Both the position numbers and the translations under genes were made by a program. A model generated the notes under the pieces. That model saw only the letters and a program-made list of their open reading frames with translations. It was not told where the DNA came from and did not search any database. Positions 7,635 to 13,561 of a DNA stretch of 13,863 bases are shown one piece after another; the stretch's first letter is position 1, and every line of letters begins with the position of its first letter. Origin of the DNA: an uncultured Moraxellaceae bacterium (GTDB lineage: Bacteria; Pseudomonadota; Gammaproteobacteria; Pseudomonadales; Moraxellaceae); the NCBI GenBank assembly GCA_937952925.1, contig CALFYA010000160.1, forward strand, positions 1 through 13,863. The letters are read 5' to 3'.

Positions 7635-7651
7635 TACAGTGGTATTCCTCT

Positions 7652-7679
7652 AAAAAAACGGAGGCTGATGCCTCCGTTT
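7652..7679 (-). terminator. Rho-independent terminator of ppnP, directly ahead of terC
   Basis: Minus-strand AAACGGAGGC and GCCTCCGTTT form a perfect 10-bp stem around a 4-nt loop (7670-7679 pairs with 7656-7665; loop 7666-7669). The stem runs into seven T (A 7652-7658 on the plus strand). It lies 41 bp after the ppnP stop and 17 bp before the terC ATG. It is either the ppnP terminator or an attenuator in a ppnP-terC transcript. Confidence 0.9.
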
Positions 7680-7689
7680 GGATCTGCCC

Positions 7690-7703
7690 TGATCATGTGA
7701 TCA
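7690..7703. repeat. Inverted repeat TGATCA-TG-TGATCA upstream of the ppnP terminator
   Basis: Two self-complementary TGATCA hexamers separated by TG lie between the ppnP stop and its terminator. This may be an operator for terC, if a promoter exists in this 41-bp gap, or chance. No convincing -35/-10 pair is visible beside it. Confidence 0.25.
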
Positions 7704-7720
7704 AGGCGGCGTGTGAGCGT

Positions 7721-8041
7721 TTAGCCCTCGAAGTGGCAAACGTAATCGACGGGTTCTAAGGCTTCGATGGTAAATTCAGCTTTACCCGGTACAAAGAAAA
7801 ACTGACCGGCGCGGAAAAATTCTGGCTCGGCTTGACCGGGCAAGGTGACACGGCATTCGCCAGCCACAATTTCCATACGCTCTGGCACTTCGGTTTTGAA
7901 GGTCAGGATTGAGGGCAAAATCACGCCAAGCGTTTTACGGCTGCCGTCGTCGAATTGGACGGTATGGCTAATGCATTTGCCATCAAAATAGATATTTGCT
8001 TTTTTAAGGACAGTGACTTGATCAAACTGAGCCTGATGCAT
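7721..8041 (-). CDS. ppnP: Pyrimidine/purine nucleoside phosphorylase PpnP (DUF1255 cupin)
   Basis: This 106-aa single-domain cupin enzyme splits nucleosides with phosphate into a free base and ribose-1-phosphate, acting on several purine and pyrimidine nucleosides for salvage. Family features in order are a KKANIYFDGKCISHTVQF segment, TLGVILPS, the cupin core TEVPERMEIVAGECRVTLPG, the FFVPGKAEFTIEA strand and a final DYVCHFEG. The protein is slightly longer than the 94-aa E. coli YaiE/PpnP because of a few extra N-terminal residues. The ATG at 8041-8039 has ACGGAG about 9 nt upstream, and a -10-like TAGAAT lies at 8074-8069. It is divergent from recN and ends in an intrinsic terminator. Confidence 0.93.
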   Translation of the reverse strand: MHQAQFDQVTVLKKANIYFDGKCISHTVQFDDGSRKTLGVILPSILTFKTEVPERMEIVAGECRVTLPGQAEPEFFRAGQFFFVPGKAEFTIEALEPVDYVCHFEG

Positions 8042-8068
8042 GGATGGTGCTCCGTAAACAATGGGCTG

Positions 8069-8074
8069 ATTCTA
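8069..8074 (-). promoter_or_regulatory. Possible -10 box of the ppnP promoter
   Basis: Minus-strand TAGAAT lies 28 bp upstream of the ppnP ATG and matches TATAAT at five of six positions. The hexamer 17 bp upstream (TGGTCG) is a weak -35. The predicted leader is about 20 nt and contains the ribosome site. Confidence 0.35.
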
Positions 8075-8126
8075 GCTGAGCATTGCGCCGCCGACCAGAG
8101 CATTTGAATACAACAAACACCTGTCA

Positions 8127-8161
8127 CGTCAAATCTTGACGACCTCTTGTCTGGGGTCAAG
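8127..8161. repeat. GTCAA/TTGAC inverted-repeat cluster between ppnP and recN
   Basis: CGTCAA (8127-8132) and TTGACG (8136-8141) form a perfect 6-bp palindrome with a 3-nt spacer. A further GTCAAG at 8156-8161 is an inverted copy of CTTGAC at 8135-8140. The cluster lies in the 199-bp divergent gap between ppnP and recN, about 80-115 bp upstream of recN. It looks like an operator with an extra half-site. I see nothing else definite in this gap. Confidence 0.4.
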
Positions 8162-8240
8162 CACTGACGCATGGCTCAAGCCAAGCCGCTTGGTGTACCA
8201 TCAGGCGCATGATTTGTTGCACTCATCATGGACTGTCCGC

Positions 8241-9899
8241 ATGCTGACTCAGTTATCTTTGCATCACTTTGCCCTCGCAGAACATGTGGATTTGGCACTC
8301 GACGCGGGCTTTACCGTACTGACTGGTGAGACTGGCGCTGGTAAATCCTTGCTGCTCGATGGCTTATCAGCCTGCTTGGGTGAACGTGCGGATGCCAACA
8401 GTGTACGCTTTGGTCAAGACAAGGCCGATGTGAGTGCACAGTTTGAGATCCATCACTTACCGCTCGTCCAAGCATGGTTGCAAGCACACGAACTTGATGA
8501 TCAGGACGGAGTCACCTTGCGCCGTGTGTTGCTCAATACTGGTCGTAGCAAAGGTTGGATCAACGGGCGTGGCGTGAGTATGACCGAGCTGCGTGAACTC
8601 GGTAGCTTGTTGGTACATATCAATAGCCAGCACAGTCAACAACAGCTGCTCGCTGCCGACTATCCGCGTGAGTGGTTGGATATTGCCGCAGGATTGCAGC
8701 CACTCGCCGCACACGTCAAAAGCGCCTATCACGCGTGGCAACAAGCCAAAATACAATACCAACAGGCGCTAGATGAGCAACAAGCCCGCCAAGATCGCTT
8801 GCTGTTGTTGCAAAATCAAATCGACGACTTAGATGCCCTCGCCAGCATCAATTACCCAGAGATTGAGCAAGAATTTGATCGTCTGAGCCATTTTGAGCAG
8901 ATGATGCAAGATGTGGCGTTTGCCCTTGATGCCCTCGATGGCGAGCAAGCCGCAACGCTTGCGACTTTGGGCAGCGTGCTGCGTCGCGTGGAGACACACA
9001 CCAGTCGCTCCAGTCATCTACAAGACGGCCATGACTTGCTGTTGCAGGCGCAGTCAGCCTTGCAAGATGCCACGCGTGGCCTGCGTCAATTTATGGATCA
9101 TGAGCATTTTGATCCAGAGCGCTTGCAAGAGCTGAATGCCTTGATGGCCGAGTTTCACCGGCTTGCGCGCAAATATCGCTGTACGCCGGCTGAACTAGCG
9201 CAGCGTGTTGAACGGTGGCAACACGAATTGAGCCAATTGCAGCTATTGTCGAATCCCGAAGCGCTGGCCGCGCAAGTCGAAGCGGCGTGGCAGGCCTATC
9301 AACAACAGGCCATACAACTTGATGCCGCCAGACAACAGGCCGCACCAGCCTTGCTTGATGCCCTCACCGCACAAGTCAAACCACTGGCCTTGCCCGAAGT
9401 CCGGTTTGAATTTGAGTTTGTGGCGTATCGGCAACCACAAGTAGATGGCCTGCATGAGGTGCGGCTGTTGTTTTCAGCCAATAAAGGCATGCCGTTACAA
9501 CAGCTCGCTAAGATTGCGTCGGGCGGTGAGTTGTCACGGGTCGCCTTGGTGATGCAAGTGATGATTGCCACGCACAAAGCCGCGCCAGTGCTGATTTTTG
9601 ACGAAGTGGATGTGGGGATCAGTGGGGGGACGGCTGAAATTGTGGGGCGGTTACTGCGTCAATTGGGCGAGCATGTACAGGTGATCTGTATCACCCACCA
9701 AGCGCAAGTGGCGGCACAAGGCCATCAGCACTTGTTGGTCGAAAAATTGCAACAACAACAGGCCGCCAGTCAGATCCGTGTCCTCAGTACCGAGGAGCGC
9801 GTGTTGGAGCTTGCGCGGATGTCCGGTGGTGTCGAAATCACCGATCAAACGCTGGGGCATGCACGGCAGTTGTTTGAACAAGCCAATCTGGTGGTCTAA
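8241..9899 (+). CDS. recN: DNA repair protein RecN
   Basis: This 552-aa SMC-like ATPase acts in repair of double-strand breaks, helping hold or align broken DNA. The N-terminal half of the ABC head carries Walker A GETGAGKS at 29-36. A long coiled-coil arm rich in Gln, Ala and Leu (about 155-350) interrupts the head. The C-terminal half has the ABC signature SGGELSR at 427-433, Walker B with D454-E455 (LIFDEVDVGISGG) and the ICITHQAQVA switch histidine block. Length is typical (E. coli 553 aa). The frame is open to 8136, but MLTQLSLHHFAL at 8241 matches the family N terminus. The ribosome site is weak. recN is SOS-induced in E. coli; no LexA-type CTGT-N8-ACAG box is visible upstream here. Confidence 0.96.
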   Translation: MLTQLSLHHFALAEHVDLALDAGFTVLTGETGAGKSLLLDGLSACLGERADANSVRFGQDKADVSAQFEIHHLPLVQAWLQAHELDDQDGVTLRRVLLNTGRSKGWINGRGVSMTELRELGSLLVHINSQHSQQQLLAADYPREWLDIAAGLQPLAAHVKSAYHAWQQAKIQYQQALDEQQARQDRLLLLQNQIDDLDALASINYPEIEQEFDRLSHFEQMMQDVAFALDALDGEQAATLATLGSVLRRVETHTSRSSHLQDGHDLLLQAQSALQDATRGLRQFMDHEHFDPERLQELNALMAEFHRLARKYRCTPAELAQRVERWQHELSQLQLLSNPEALAAQVEAAWQAYQQQAIQLDAARQQAAPALLDALTAQVKPLALPEVRFEFEFVAYRQPQVDGLHEVRLLFSANKGMPLQQLAKIASGGELSRVALVMQVMIATHKAAPVLIFDEVDVGISGGTAEIVGRLLRQLGEHVQVICITHQAQVAAQGHQHLLVEKLQQQQAASQIRVLSTEERVLELARMSGGVEITDQTLGHARQLFEQANLVV

Positions 9900-9949
9900 G
9901 ACTTGCCGAAGGCTGTCGTGTTCAGTCATGCTGATCATTGTGGCGTTTC

Positions 9950-9973
9950 GTGATCCACGCCTTTAGGGATCAC
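9950..9973 (+). other. Stem-loop in the recN-yqgE gap
   Basis: GTGATCC (9950-9956) and GGATCAC (9967-9973) form a perfect 7-bp stem with a 10-nt loop. There is no following T run, so it is not a standard terminator. It sits just upstream of the yqgE ribosome site, TGAGGA, and could stabilise the mRNA or affect translation. Confidence 0.35.
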
Positions 9974-9993
9974 CTCCGCTTGAGGACGCAAAC

Positions 9994-10545
9994 ATGTCGA
10001 AATTCCTGACGCACCATTGTTTGATTGCGCCCCCGCAAATGAGCGATGATTTTTTTGCCCAAACCTTGGTGTATATCGCCCGTCATGATGATGAAGGCGC
10101 GCTCGGTTTGATTATCAATCGCCCCAGTCATGTCCAAATTCGCGATTTACTCACCGATTTACAAATCAATGCCGACCATGTCAGCCCACATGCTGTGCTC
10201 GAAGGCGGCCCTGTACGCCCCGAAGTGGGCTTTGTGATGCATACCGGTCATCCCAAATGGCAATCGTCGATTGCGGTGAGTGAAAACGTGTGTATCACCA
10301 CCAGCAAAGATATTTTGGAAGCGATTGCTCACAATGAGGGCGTGGAGCGCTATCAAATCATGCTCGGCTATGCCAATTGGGCGCCGTTGCAGTTGGAACA
10401 AGAGCTGGCGCGTGGTGATTGGCTGGTGTGTGAGCCAGACATGGCGCTGTTGTTTAACTTGCCCTACGATGAGCGCTGGGCGGCAGCAGCCGCCAAACTC
10501 GGTGTGGATATGAACTGGCTGTCGAGTGAGATTGGTCATGCTTGA
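9994..10545 (+). CDS. yqgE: YqgE/AlgH family protein (UPF0301)
   Basis: This 183-aa predicted cytoplasmic protein belongs to the YqgE/AlgH (DUF179) family. Its molecular function is not established; AlgH was linked to alginate regulation in Pseudomonas. Family blocks are visible in order: the N-terminal LIAPPQMSDDFFAQTLVYI, GALGLIINRP (35-44), a GGPV motif (71-74), the GYANWAPLQLEQEL segment and GDWLVCEPD. Length is typical (E. coli 187 aa). The ATG at 9994 has a good ribosome site, GAGGA, about 7 nt upstream. The stop lies 8 bp inside ruvX. yqgE-ruvX (yqgF) adjacency is very widely conserved in proteobacteria, which supports a functional link of unknown nature. Confidence 0.95.
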   Translation: MSKFLTHHCLIAPPQMSDDFFAQTLVYIARHDDEGALGLIINRPSHVQIRDLLTDLQINADHVSPHAVLEGGPVRPEVGFVMHTGHPKWQSSIAVSENVCITTSKDILEAIAHNEGVERYQIMLGYANWAPLQLEQELARGDWLVCEPDMALLFNLPYDERWAAAAAKLGVDMNWLSSEIGHA

Positions 10546-10972
10546 GGCCACACGCGTGATGGCGTTTGACTTTGGGACGCAAAAAATGGGCATGGCGGTC
10601 GGTCAAGCCTTGACCGGCACCGCCTCGCCATTGCCATTGTTTGCGATGCGCGATGGCATCCCCGATTGGGCGGCCTTGCTCAAACTGATTGCAGACTGGC
10701 AACCTGAGCTGTGTCTGGTCGGGCTACCGCTCAATATGGATGACAGTGAATCAGAACTGTCGGCGCGCGCGCGTAAGTTTGCTCGTCGGCTGCGCCACCA
10801 GACCAATTTGCCGGTCATGATGATGGATGAACGCCTCTCGACTCGTGATGCGCGTGAAGCGGTGAGTCAAATTGGGCAGCGTCGCCGTGGTAAAATGCCC
10901 AGCGCTGATGCGATGGCCGCCGTGCTACTCGCCGAAAGTTGGTTTCGTGATCCCCAAGGAGTCACCCCCTAA
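10538..10972 (+). CDS. ruvX: RuvX/YqgF RNase H-fold nuclease involved in 16S rRNA maturation
   Basis: This 144-aa RNase H-fold nuclease of the YqgF family is implicated in processing the 5' end of 16S pre-rRNA and was also described as a putative Holliday-junction resolvase. Acidic catalytic candidates are D11 in MAFDFGTQKMGMAVG, the VGLPLNMDD block (61-69), E98 in DERLST (97-102) and D124 in PSADAMAAVLL. Length is typical. The ATG at 10538 is chosen because TGAG lies 7 nt upstream and it overlaps yqgE by 8 bp; a GTG at 10526 would add four residues. The stop shares one base with the next ATG (TAATG), so yqgE, ruvX and the membrane protein downstream look like one translationally coupled operon. 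Confidence 0.94.
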   Translation: MLEATRVMAFDFGTQKMGMAVGQALTGTASPLPLFAMRDGIPDWAALLKLIADWQPELCLVGLPLNMDDSESELSARARKFARRLRHQTNLPVMMMDERLSTRDAREAVSQIGQRRRGKMPSADAMAAVLLAESWFRDPQGVTP

Positions 10973-11376
10973 TGTTTGCTCGCGCCAAACAACTCAATCG
11001 TTGGTCGTTGCGTTTGTCACAGTTGGCGATTGTGGTGTTTTTGATTGCCGGAACCTTTGCCAGTGTACCCGCACTGCACACCTCTGCAACGGTTGCCAAG
11101 TTGCTTGAACATGCTCCTGCACTGATTATTAGCCTATCGATCCCCTGTACACTCTACAGTGGCTTTTTGCTGTGGCGACTCAATATCAGTGCAGGCAAAA
11201 CCTTGGCGTTGATCTTTGGGGTGGCCACGGGTTTATTTGTGTTTGGTCAATATTTTGGCATGGCCGCGTGGCTGGGTATTCCGTGGGTACTCAAATGGAA
11301 TATTGCCGCGTTTGAAACGTTTTTGGCTGAACACCCCAAGCCTGTTGATCCTGCGCTCGACTCATCAACATCCTAA
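10972..11376 (+). CDS. Small inner-membrane protein of unknown function, coupled to ruvX
   Basis: This 134-aa protein is not one I recognise. It has a basic N terminus (about 1-14, with R4, K6, R10 and R14) followed by hydrophobic segments near 15-35, 49-69 and 76-95. A fourth, weaker segment near 96-110 contains Trp-rich LGIPWVLKW. The Pro/Asp/Ser tail (121-134) is hydrophilic. The positive-inside rule places the N terminus in the cytoplasm. There is no signal peptidase site, lipobox or catalytic motif. The ATG shares one base with the ruvX stop, and AAGGAG (10956-10961) lies 10 nt upstream inside ruvX, so translation appears coupled. The SDR gene starts 47 bp downstream on the same strand. 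Confidence 0.8.
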   Translation: MFARAKQLNRWSLRLSQLAIVVFLIAGTFASVPALHTSATVAKLLEHAPALIISLSIPCTLYSGFLLWRLNISAGKTLALIFGVATGLFVFGQYFGMAAWLGIPWVLKWNIAAFETFLAEHPKPVDPALDSSTS

Positions 11377-11423
11377 TCTTGCCACCGTACATCCATCACG
11401 CGTTGTGCACTGGAGAATTCATC

Positions 11424-12206
11424 ATGCGACAAGCAGCCACCGTGATTACCGGCGCATCCTCTGGGATTGGTGCTGAATTTGCTCATTTATTTGCTCAAGA
11501 ACGCGCCAATGTGTTGGTGCTGGTGGCGCGGCGACGTGATCGTCTGGAGCAATTGGCCGAACAACTGAGCGTGCGCTATGGCACCGATGTACGCTGTGTG
11601 GATCTCGATTTGGCTGAGGTTGATGCTGCACAGCAACTGATTGATCATCTCGATGCACAAGGCTTGTTTGTCGATACCCTGATCAACAATGCAGGCTTTG
11701 GCCTCAATGGCGAATTTGCCGAACAATCGCCGCGCCAACTGCAACAGATGATGCAGCTCAATATGCTCACGCTCACCGAACTGACCCGTTTGGTGGTGCC
11801 CTCCATGCGCCGGAGCCGACAAGGTCGGATTTTGAATGTAGCGAGTATTGTGGCGTTTCAGCCGTGTCCACGCTTTGCCGTGTATGCCGCCACCAAAGCC
11901 TATGTGTTATCACTGAGCGAAGCCTTACACAGTGAACTGGCCAGCGATGGTATCCACGTCACCGCTCTCTGCCCCGGTTCGACCGAGACCGAATTTCATC
12001 AGGTGGCACAAAACGAGCATGCGCGCCTGCAACGCATCCCCAAAGATCGGGCAGCTGATGTGGCCAAAGCCGCGTATGCCGCACTCAATCGCAATGAACG
12101 TACCCTTGTCACGGGTTGGATCAATAAGCCGATTCCCTTGATGACTCGGCTCACTCCCAAGCCGGTGTTGCTGTGGGCAGCCGCTCGGATGGCACAGCGA
12201 TCTTAA
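11424..12206 (+). CDS. Short-chain dehydrogenase/reductase (classical SDR)
   Basis: This 260-aa NAD(P)-dependent oxidoreductase has a Rossmann fold. The cofactor motif TGASSGIG occupies 9-16, and the basic ARRRDR after beta-2 (from A35) favours NADP(H). NNAG is at 88-91 and the tetrad is N113, S141, Y154 and K158 (YAATK), with CPGSTETEF at 183-191. All catalytic residues are present. Its long, hydrophobic C terminus resembles DltE/YqjQ-type SDRs; the substrate cannot be assigned. The ATG at 11424 is supported by GGAG (11412-11415) 8 nt upstream; the frame is open further upstream without a better start. The stop overlaps the convergent merR-family gene by 4 bp. Confidence 0.94.
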   Translation: MRQAATVITGASSGIGAEFAHLFAQERANVLVLVARRRDRLEQLAEQLSVRYGTDVRCVDLDLAEVDAAQQLIDHLDAQGLFVDTLINNAGFGLNGEFAEQSPRQLQQMMQLNMLTLTELTRLVVPSMRRSRQGRILNVASIVAFQPCPRFAVYAATKAYVLSLSEALHSELASDGIHVTALCPGSTETEFHQVAQNEHARLQRIPKDRAADVAKAAYAALNRNERTLVTGWINKPIPLMTRLTPKPVLLWAAARMAQRS

Positions 12207-12598
12207 ATCCGATCAATCCACGCCAAATCATCGAGCGGCTCATACGGCCGCTCCGGATGTTTATCGAGTCGTTGCAAGGTCATCGACAATGAACGGCGCA
12301 GGTTTTGGATTTCCGCCATCCGCTCATCAAGCTCGGTGATTTTGTGTTGTAACAGCTGGCGCAGCATTGGATTGGGGGTTTGCCCTGCCCGACTGCGCAG
12401 GATTAACTGCTGAATTCCATCCAAGCTAAAGCCCAAGCGTTGCGCTTTGCGAATAAAGCGAATTTGTCGCAACGACTGTTCATCGTACACCCGTTGACCA
12501 TCGAGGGTGACCACTGCGGTAAACAAATTCAGCGATTCAAAATACCGTAAGGTACTGACCGGCGTATCGGTCAGTTCGGCGAGTTCGATCATTTCCAT
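12203..12598 (-). CDS. MerR family transcriptional regulator without cysteines
   Basis: This 131-aa DNA-binding regulator has an N-terminal winged helix-turn-helix (about 1-70). It shows the MerR pattern of TLRYFESLNLF, a QRVYDEQSL wing and LRQIRFIRKAQRLGFSLDGI. A dimerising coiled coil (about 78-113) and a short acidic tail with a terminal Trp-Ile-Asp-Arg-Ile follow. The protein contains no cysteine, which argues against mercury, copper, zinc or SoxR-type sensing; the ligand is unknown and the effector domain is very short. The ATG at 12598-12596 has AAGGAA (12611-12606) 7 nt upstream, and a GTG one codon earlier is less likely. It faces the SDR gene with a 4-bp overlap of stop codons. MerR proteins usually regulate their own or an adjacent promoter, but no clear 19-20 bp spaced promoter dyad is visible. 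Confidence 0.93.
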   Translation of the reverse strand: MEMIELAELTDTPVSTLRYFESLNLFTAVVTLDGQRVYDEQSLRQIRFIRKAQRLGFSLDGIQQLILRSRAGQTPNPMLRQLLQHKITELDERMAEIQNLRRSLSMTLQRLDKHPERPYEPLDDLAWIDRI

Positions 12599-12735
12599 CA
12601 CGCGCTTCCTTGTTGTCGTGATCCGCGTCGATCTTGATTTTTAGAGCATCCAGACTGCATTGGCGTCTTTATTGTGGCGCTTGCCATGCGCACGATCACC
12701 TGTGGCATTGCACTATTGTGCTGCTATTTTGTGCG

Positions 12736-12770
12736 TTTGATAAGGGCTTTTGCCCAACAATTTGATCAAA
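12736..12770 (-). other. Stem-loop after pgsA, possible weak terminator
   Basis: GGGC (12744-12747) and GCCC (12752-12755) form a short stem around four bases. It lies inside an outer repeat TTTGAT (12736-12741) / ATCAAA (12765-12770); 12761-12770 is itself the palindrome TTTGATCAAA. It begins 6 bp after the pgsA stop. There is no T run on the minus strand, so termination would be weak and readthrough into the merR-family gene is possible. Nothing else is clear in the 177-bp gap between the two genes. Confidence 0.3.
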
Positions 12771-12775
12771 ACCAC

Positions 12776-13360
12776 TCATTCTTGTTTCAGCCACGGCCAC
12801 GCTGCACGCAGGTAAATCACCATCGACCACAAGGTCAGGATAACTGCTGCATACAACAACACATAGGCGAGTGGCTCAATTGGTTTCCAATTGAGCAAAA
12901 ACACACTAATGGCAATCATTTGAAAGGTGGTTTTGAGCTTGCCCACATACGACACCGCCACACTGGTACGCGCCCCTAGCTCCGCCATCCACTCACGCAA
13001 GGCCGAAATGGTAATTTCGCGCGAAATAATCACGATGGCGGCAAACGCCATGCTAATGGTCGGTTGCCATTGCACCAACACCACCAACGCCGCTGCCACC
13101 ATCAGCTTGTCGGCAACCGGATCTAAAAAACGGCCAAATGCAGATGATTGATTGAGTGCACGTGCCAAATAGCCATCAAGCCAGTCGGTAATGGCCGCAA
13201 GGATAAATAGTCCTGTGAGGATCAAATGACGGGGCATACTGCCTTCATGCCCACCCACACCAATCGCAGGTGGCCAATATGCAATCAATAAAAAGACTGG
13301 AATCAGGACGATACGAGCCAAAGTCAGCACATTGGGAATGTTGAGGATTTTGCCGGCCAT
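12776..13360 (-). CDS. pgsA: CDP-diacylglycerol--glycerol-3-phosphate 3-phosphatidyltransferase
   Basis: This 194-aa inner-membrane enzyme transfers the phosphatidyl group from CDP-diacylglycerol to glycerol-3-phosphate to make phosphatidylglycerophosphate, the precursor of phosphatidylglycerol and cardiolipin. The CDP-alcohol phosphatidyltransferase signature D-x2-D-G-x2-A-R-x8-G-x3-D-x3-D is complete: D59, D62, G63, A66, R67, G76, D80 and D84. The N-terminal NIPNVLTLARIVLIPVF block is typical of PgsA, and about five or six membrane segments are visible. Length is close to E. coli PgsA (182 aa), with a small Gly/His-rich insertion near 34-42. AGGAG lies 5 nt before the ATG. A -10-like TATCAT lies at 13405-13400. 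It is divergent from the His-rich gene at the window edge. Confidence 0.96.
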   Translation of the reverse strand: MAGKILNIPNVLTLARIVLIPVFLLIAYWPPAIGVGGHEGSMPRHLILTGLFILAAITDWLDGYLARALNQSSAFGRFLDPVADKLMVAAALVVLVQWQPTISMAFAAIVIISREITISALREWMAELGARTSVAVSYVGKLKTTFQMIAISVFLLNWKPIEPLAYVLLYAAVILTLWSMVIYLRAAWPWLKQE

Positions 13361-13399
13361 GCCCGCTCCTATGATGGGAACTTACCAGTAAGCAATGGA

Positions 13400-13405
13400 A
13401 TGATA
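13400..13405 (-). promoter_or_regulatory. Possible -10 box of the pgsA promoter
   Basis: Minus-strand TATCAT lies 40 bp upstream of the pgsA ATG and matches TATAAT at four of six positions. The -35 region (near TACGGC) is weak. It is the best candidate in the divergent gap. Confidence 0.3.
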
Positions 13406-13428
13406 ACAGACCTCTGGTGCTTGCCGTA

Positions 13429-13440
13429 CATGTTTACATG
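13429..13440. repeat. Short palindrome CATGT-TT-ACATG in the pgsA divergent region
   Basis: Perfect 5-bp inverted repeat with a 2-nt spacer, about 70 bp upstream of pgsA and near its expected -35 region. It could be an operator, but it is short enough to be chance. Confidence 0.25.
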
Positions 13441-13494
13441 GATTGTCTACGATGATGCAAGTGATGTTCTGTCGATGACTGATCATCCAGATAT

Positions 13495-13517
13495 AGATTT
13501 TTGAATATTAAAAATCT
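13495..13517. promoter_or_regulatory. AT-rich 23-bp dyad, candidate operator of the His-rich gene
   Basis: AGATTTTT (13495-13502) and AAAAATCT (13510-13517) form a perfect 8-bp inverted repeat; over 23 bp only one symmetric pair fails. It is followed immediately by TAAAAT (13517-13522), a -10-like hexamer on the plus strand, with only a weak -35-like TAGATT (13494-13499) at 17-bp spacing. In that model the dyad fills the -35/-10 spacer of the downstream gene. It does not match the Fur consensus. Confidence 0.4.
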
Positions 13518-13544
13518 AAAATACCGGCGCGAATTCATCAGATT

Positions 13545-13561
13545 CGTCATTTTTGATGACG
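13545..13561 (+). other. Hairpin covering the candidate ATG of the His-rich gene
   Basis: CGTCAT (13545-13550) and ATGACG (13556-13561) form a perfect 6-bp stem with loop TTTTG. The 3' arm contains the candidate ATG at 13556-13558. In mRNA this would mask that start codon. Confidence 0.4.

Noticed and set aside
7634..7720. yybP-ykoY manganese riboswitch ahead of terC
   Set aside because: The region is under 90 bp and lacks the conserved loops; only a simple terminator-type hairpin is present.
8136..8240. N-terminal extension of RecN
   Set aside because: The extra 35 residues are absent from RecN and cover the palindrome cluster. The family N terminus begins at 8241.
8042..8240. LexA SOS box upstream of recN
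   Set aside because: No CTGT-N8-ACAG match is present on either strand; CTGTCCGC just before the ATG has no second half.
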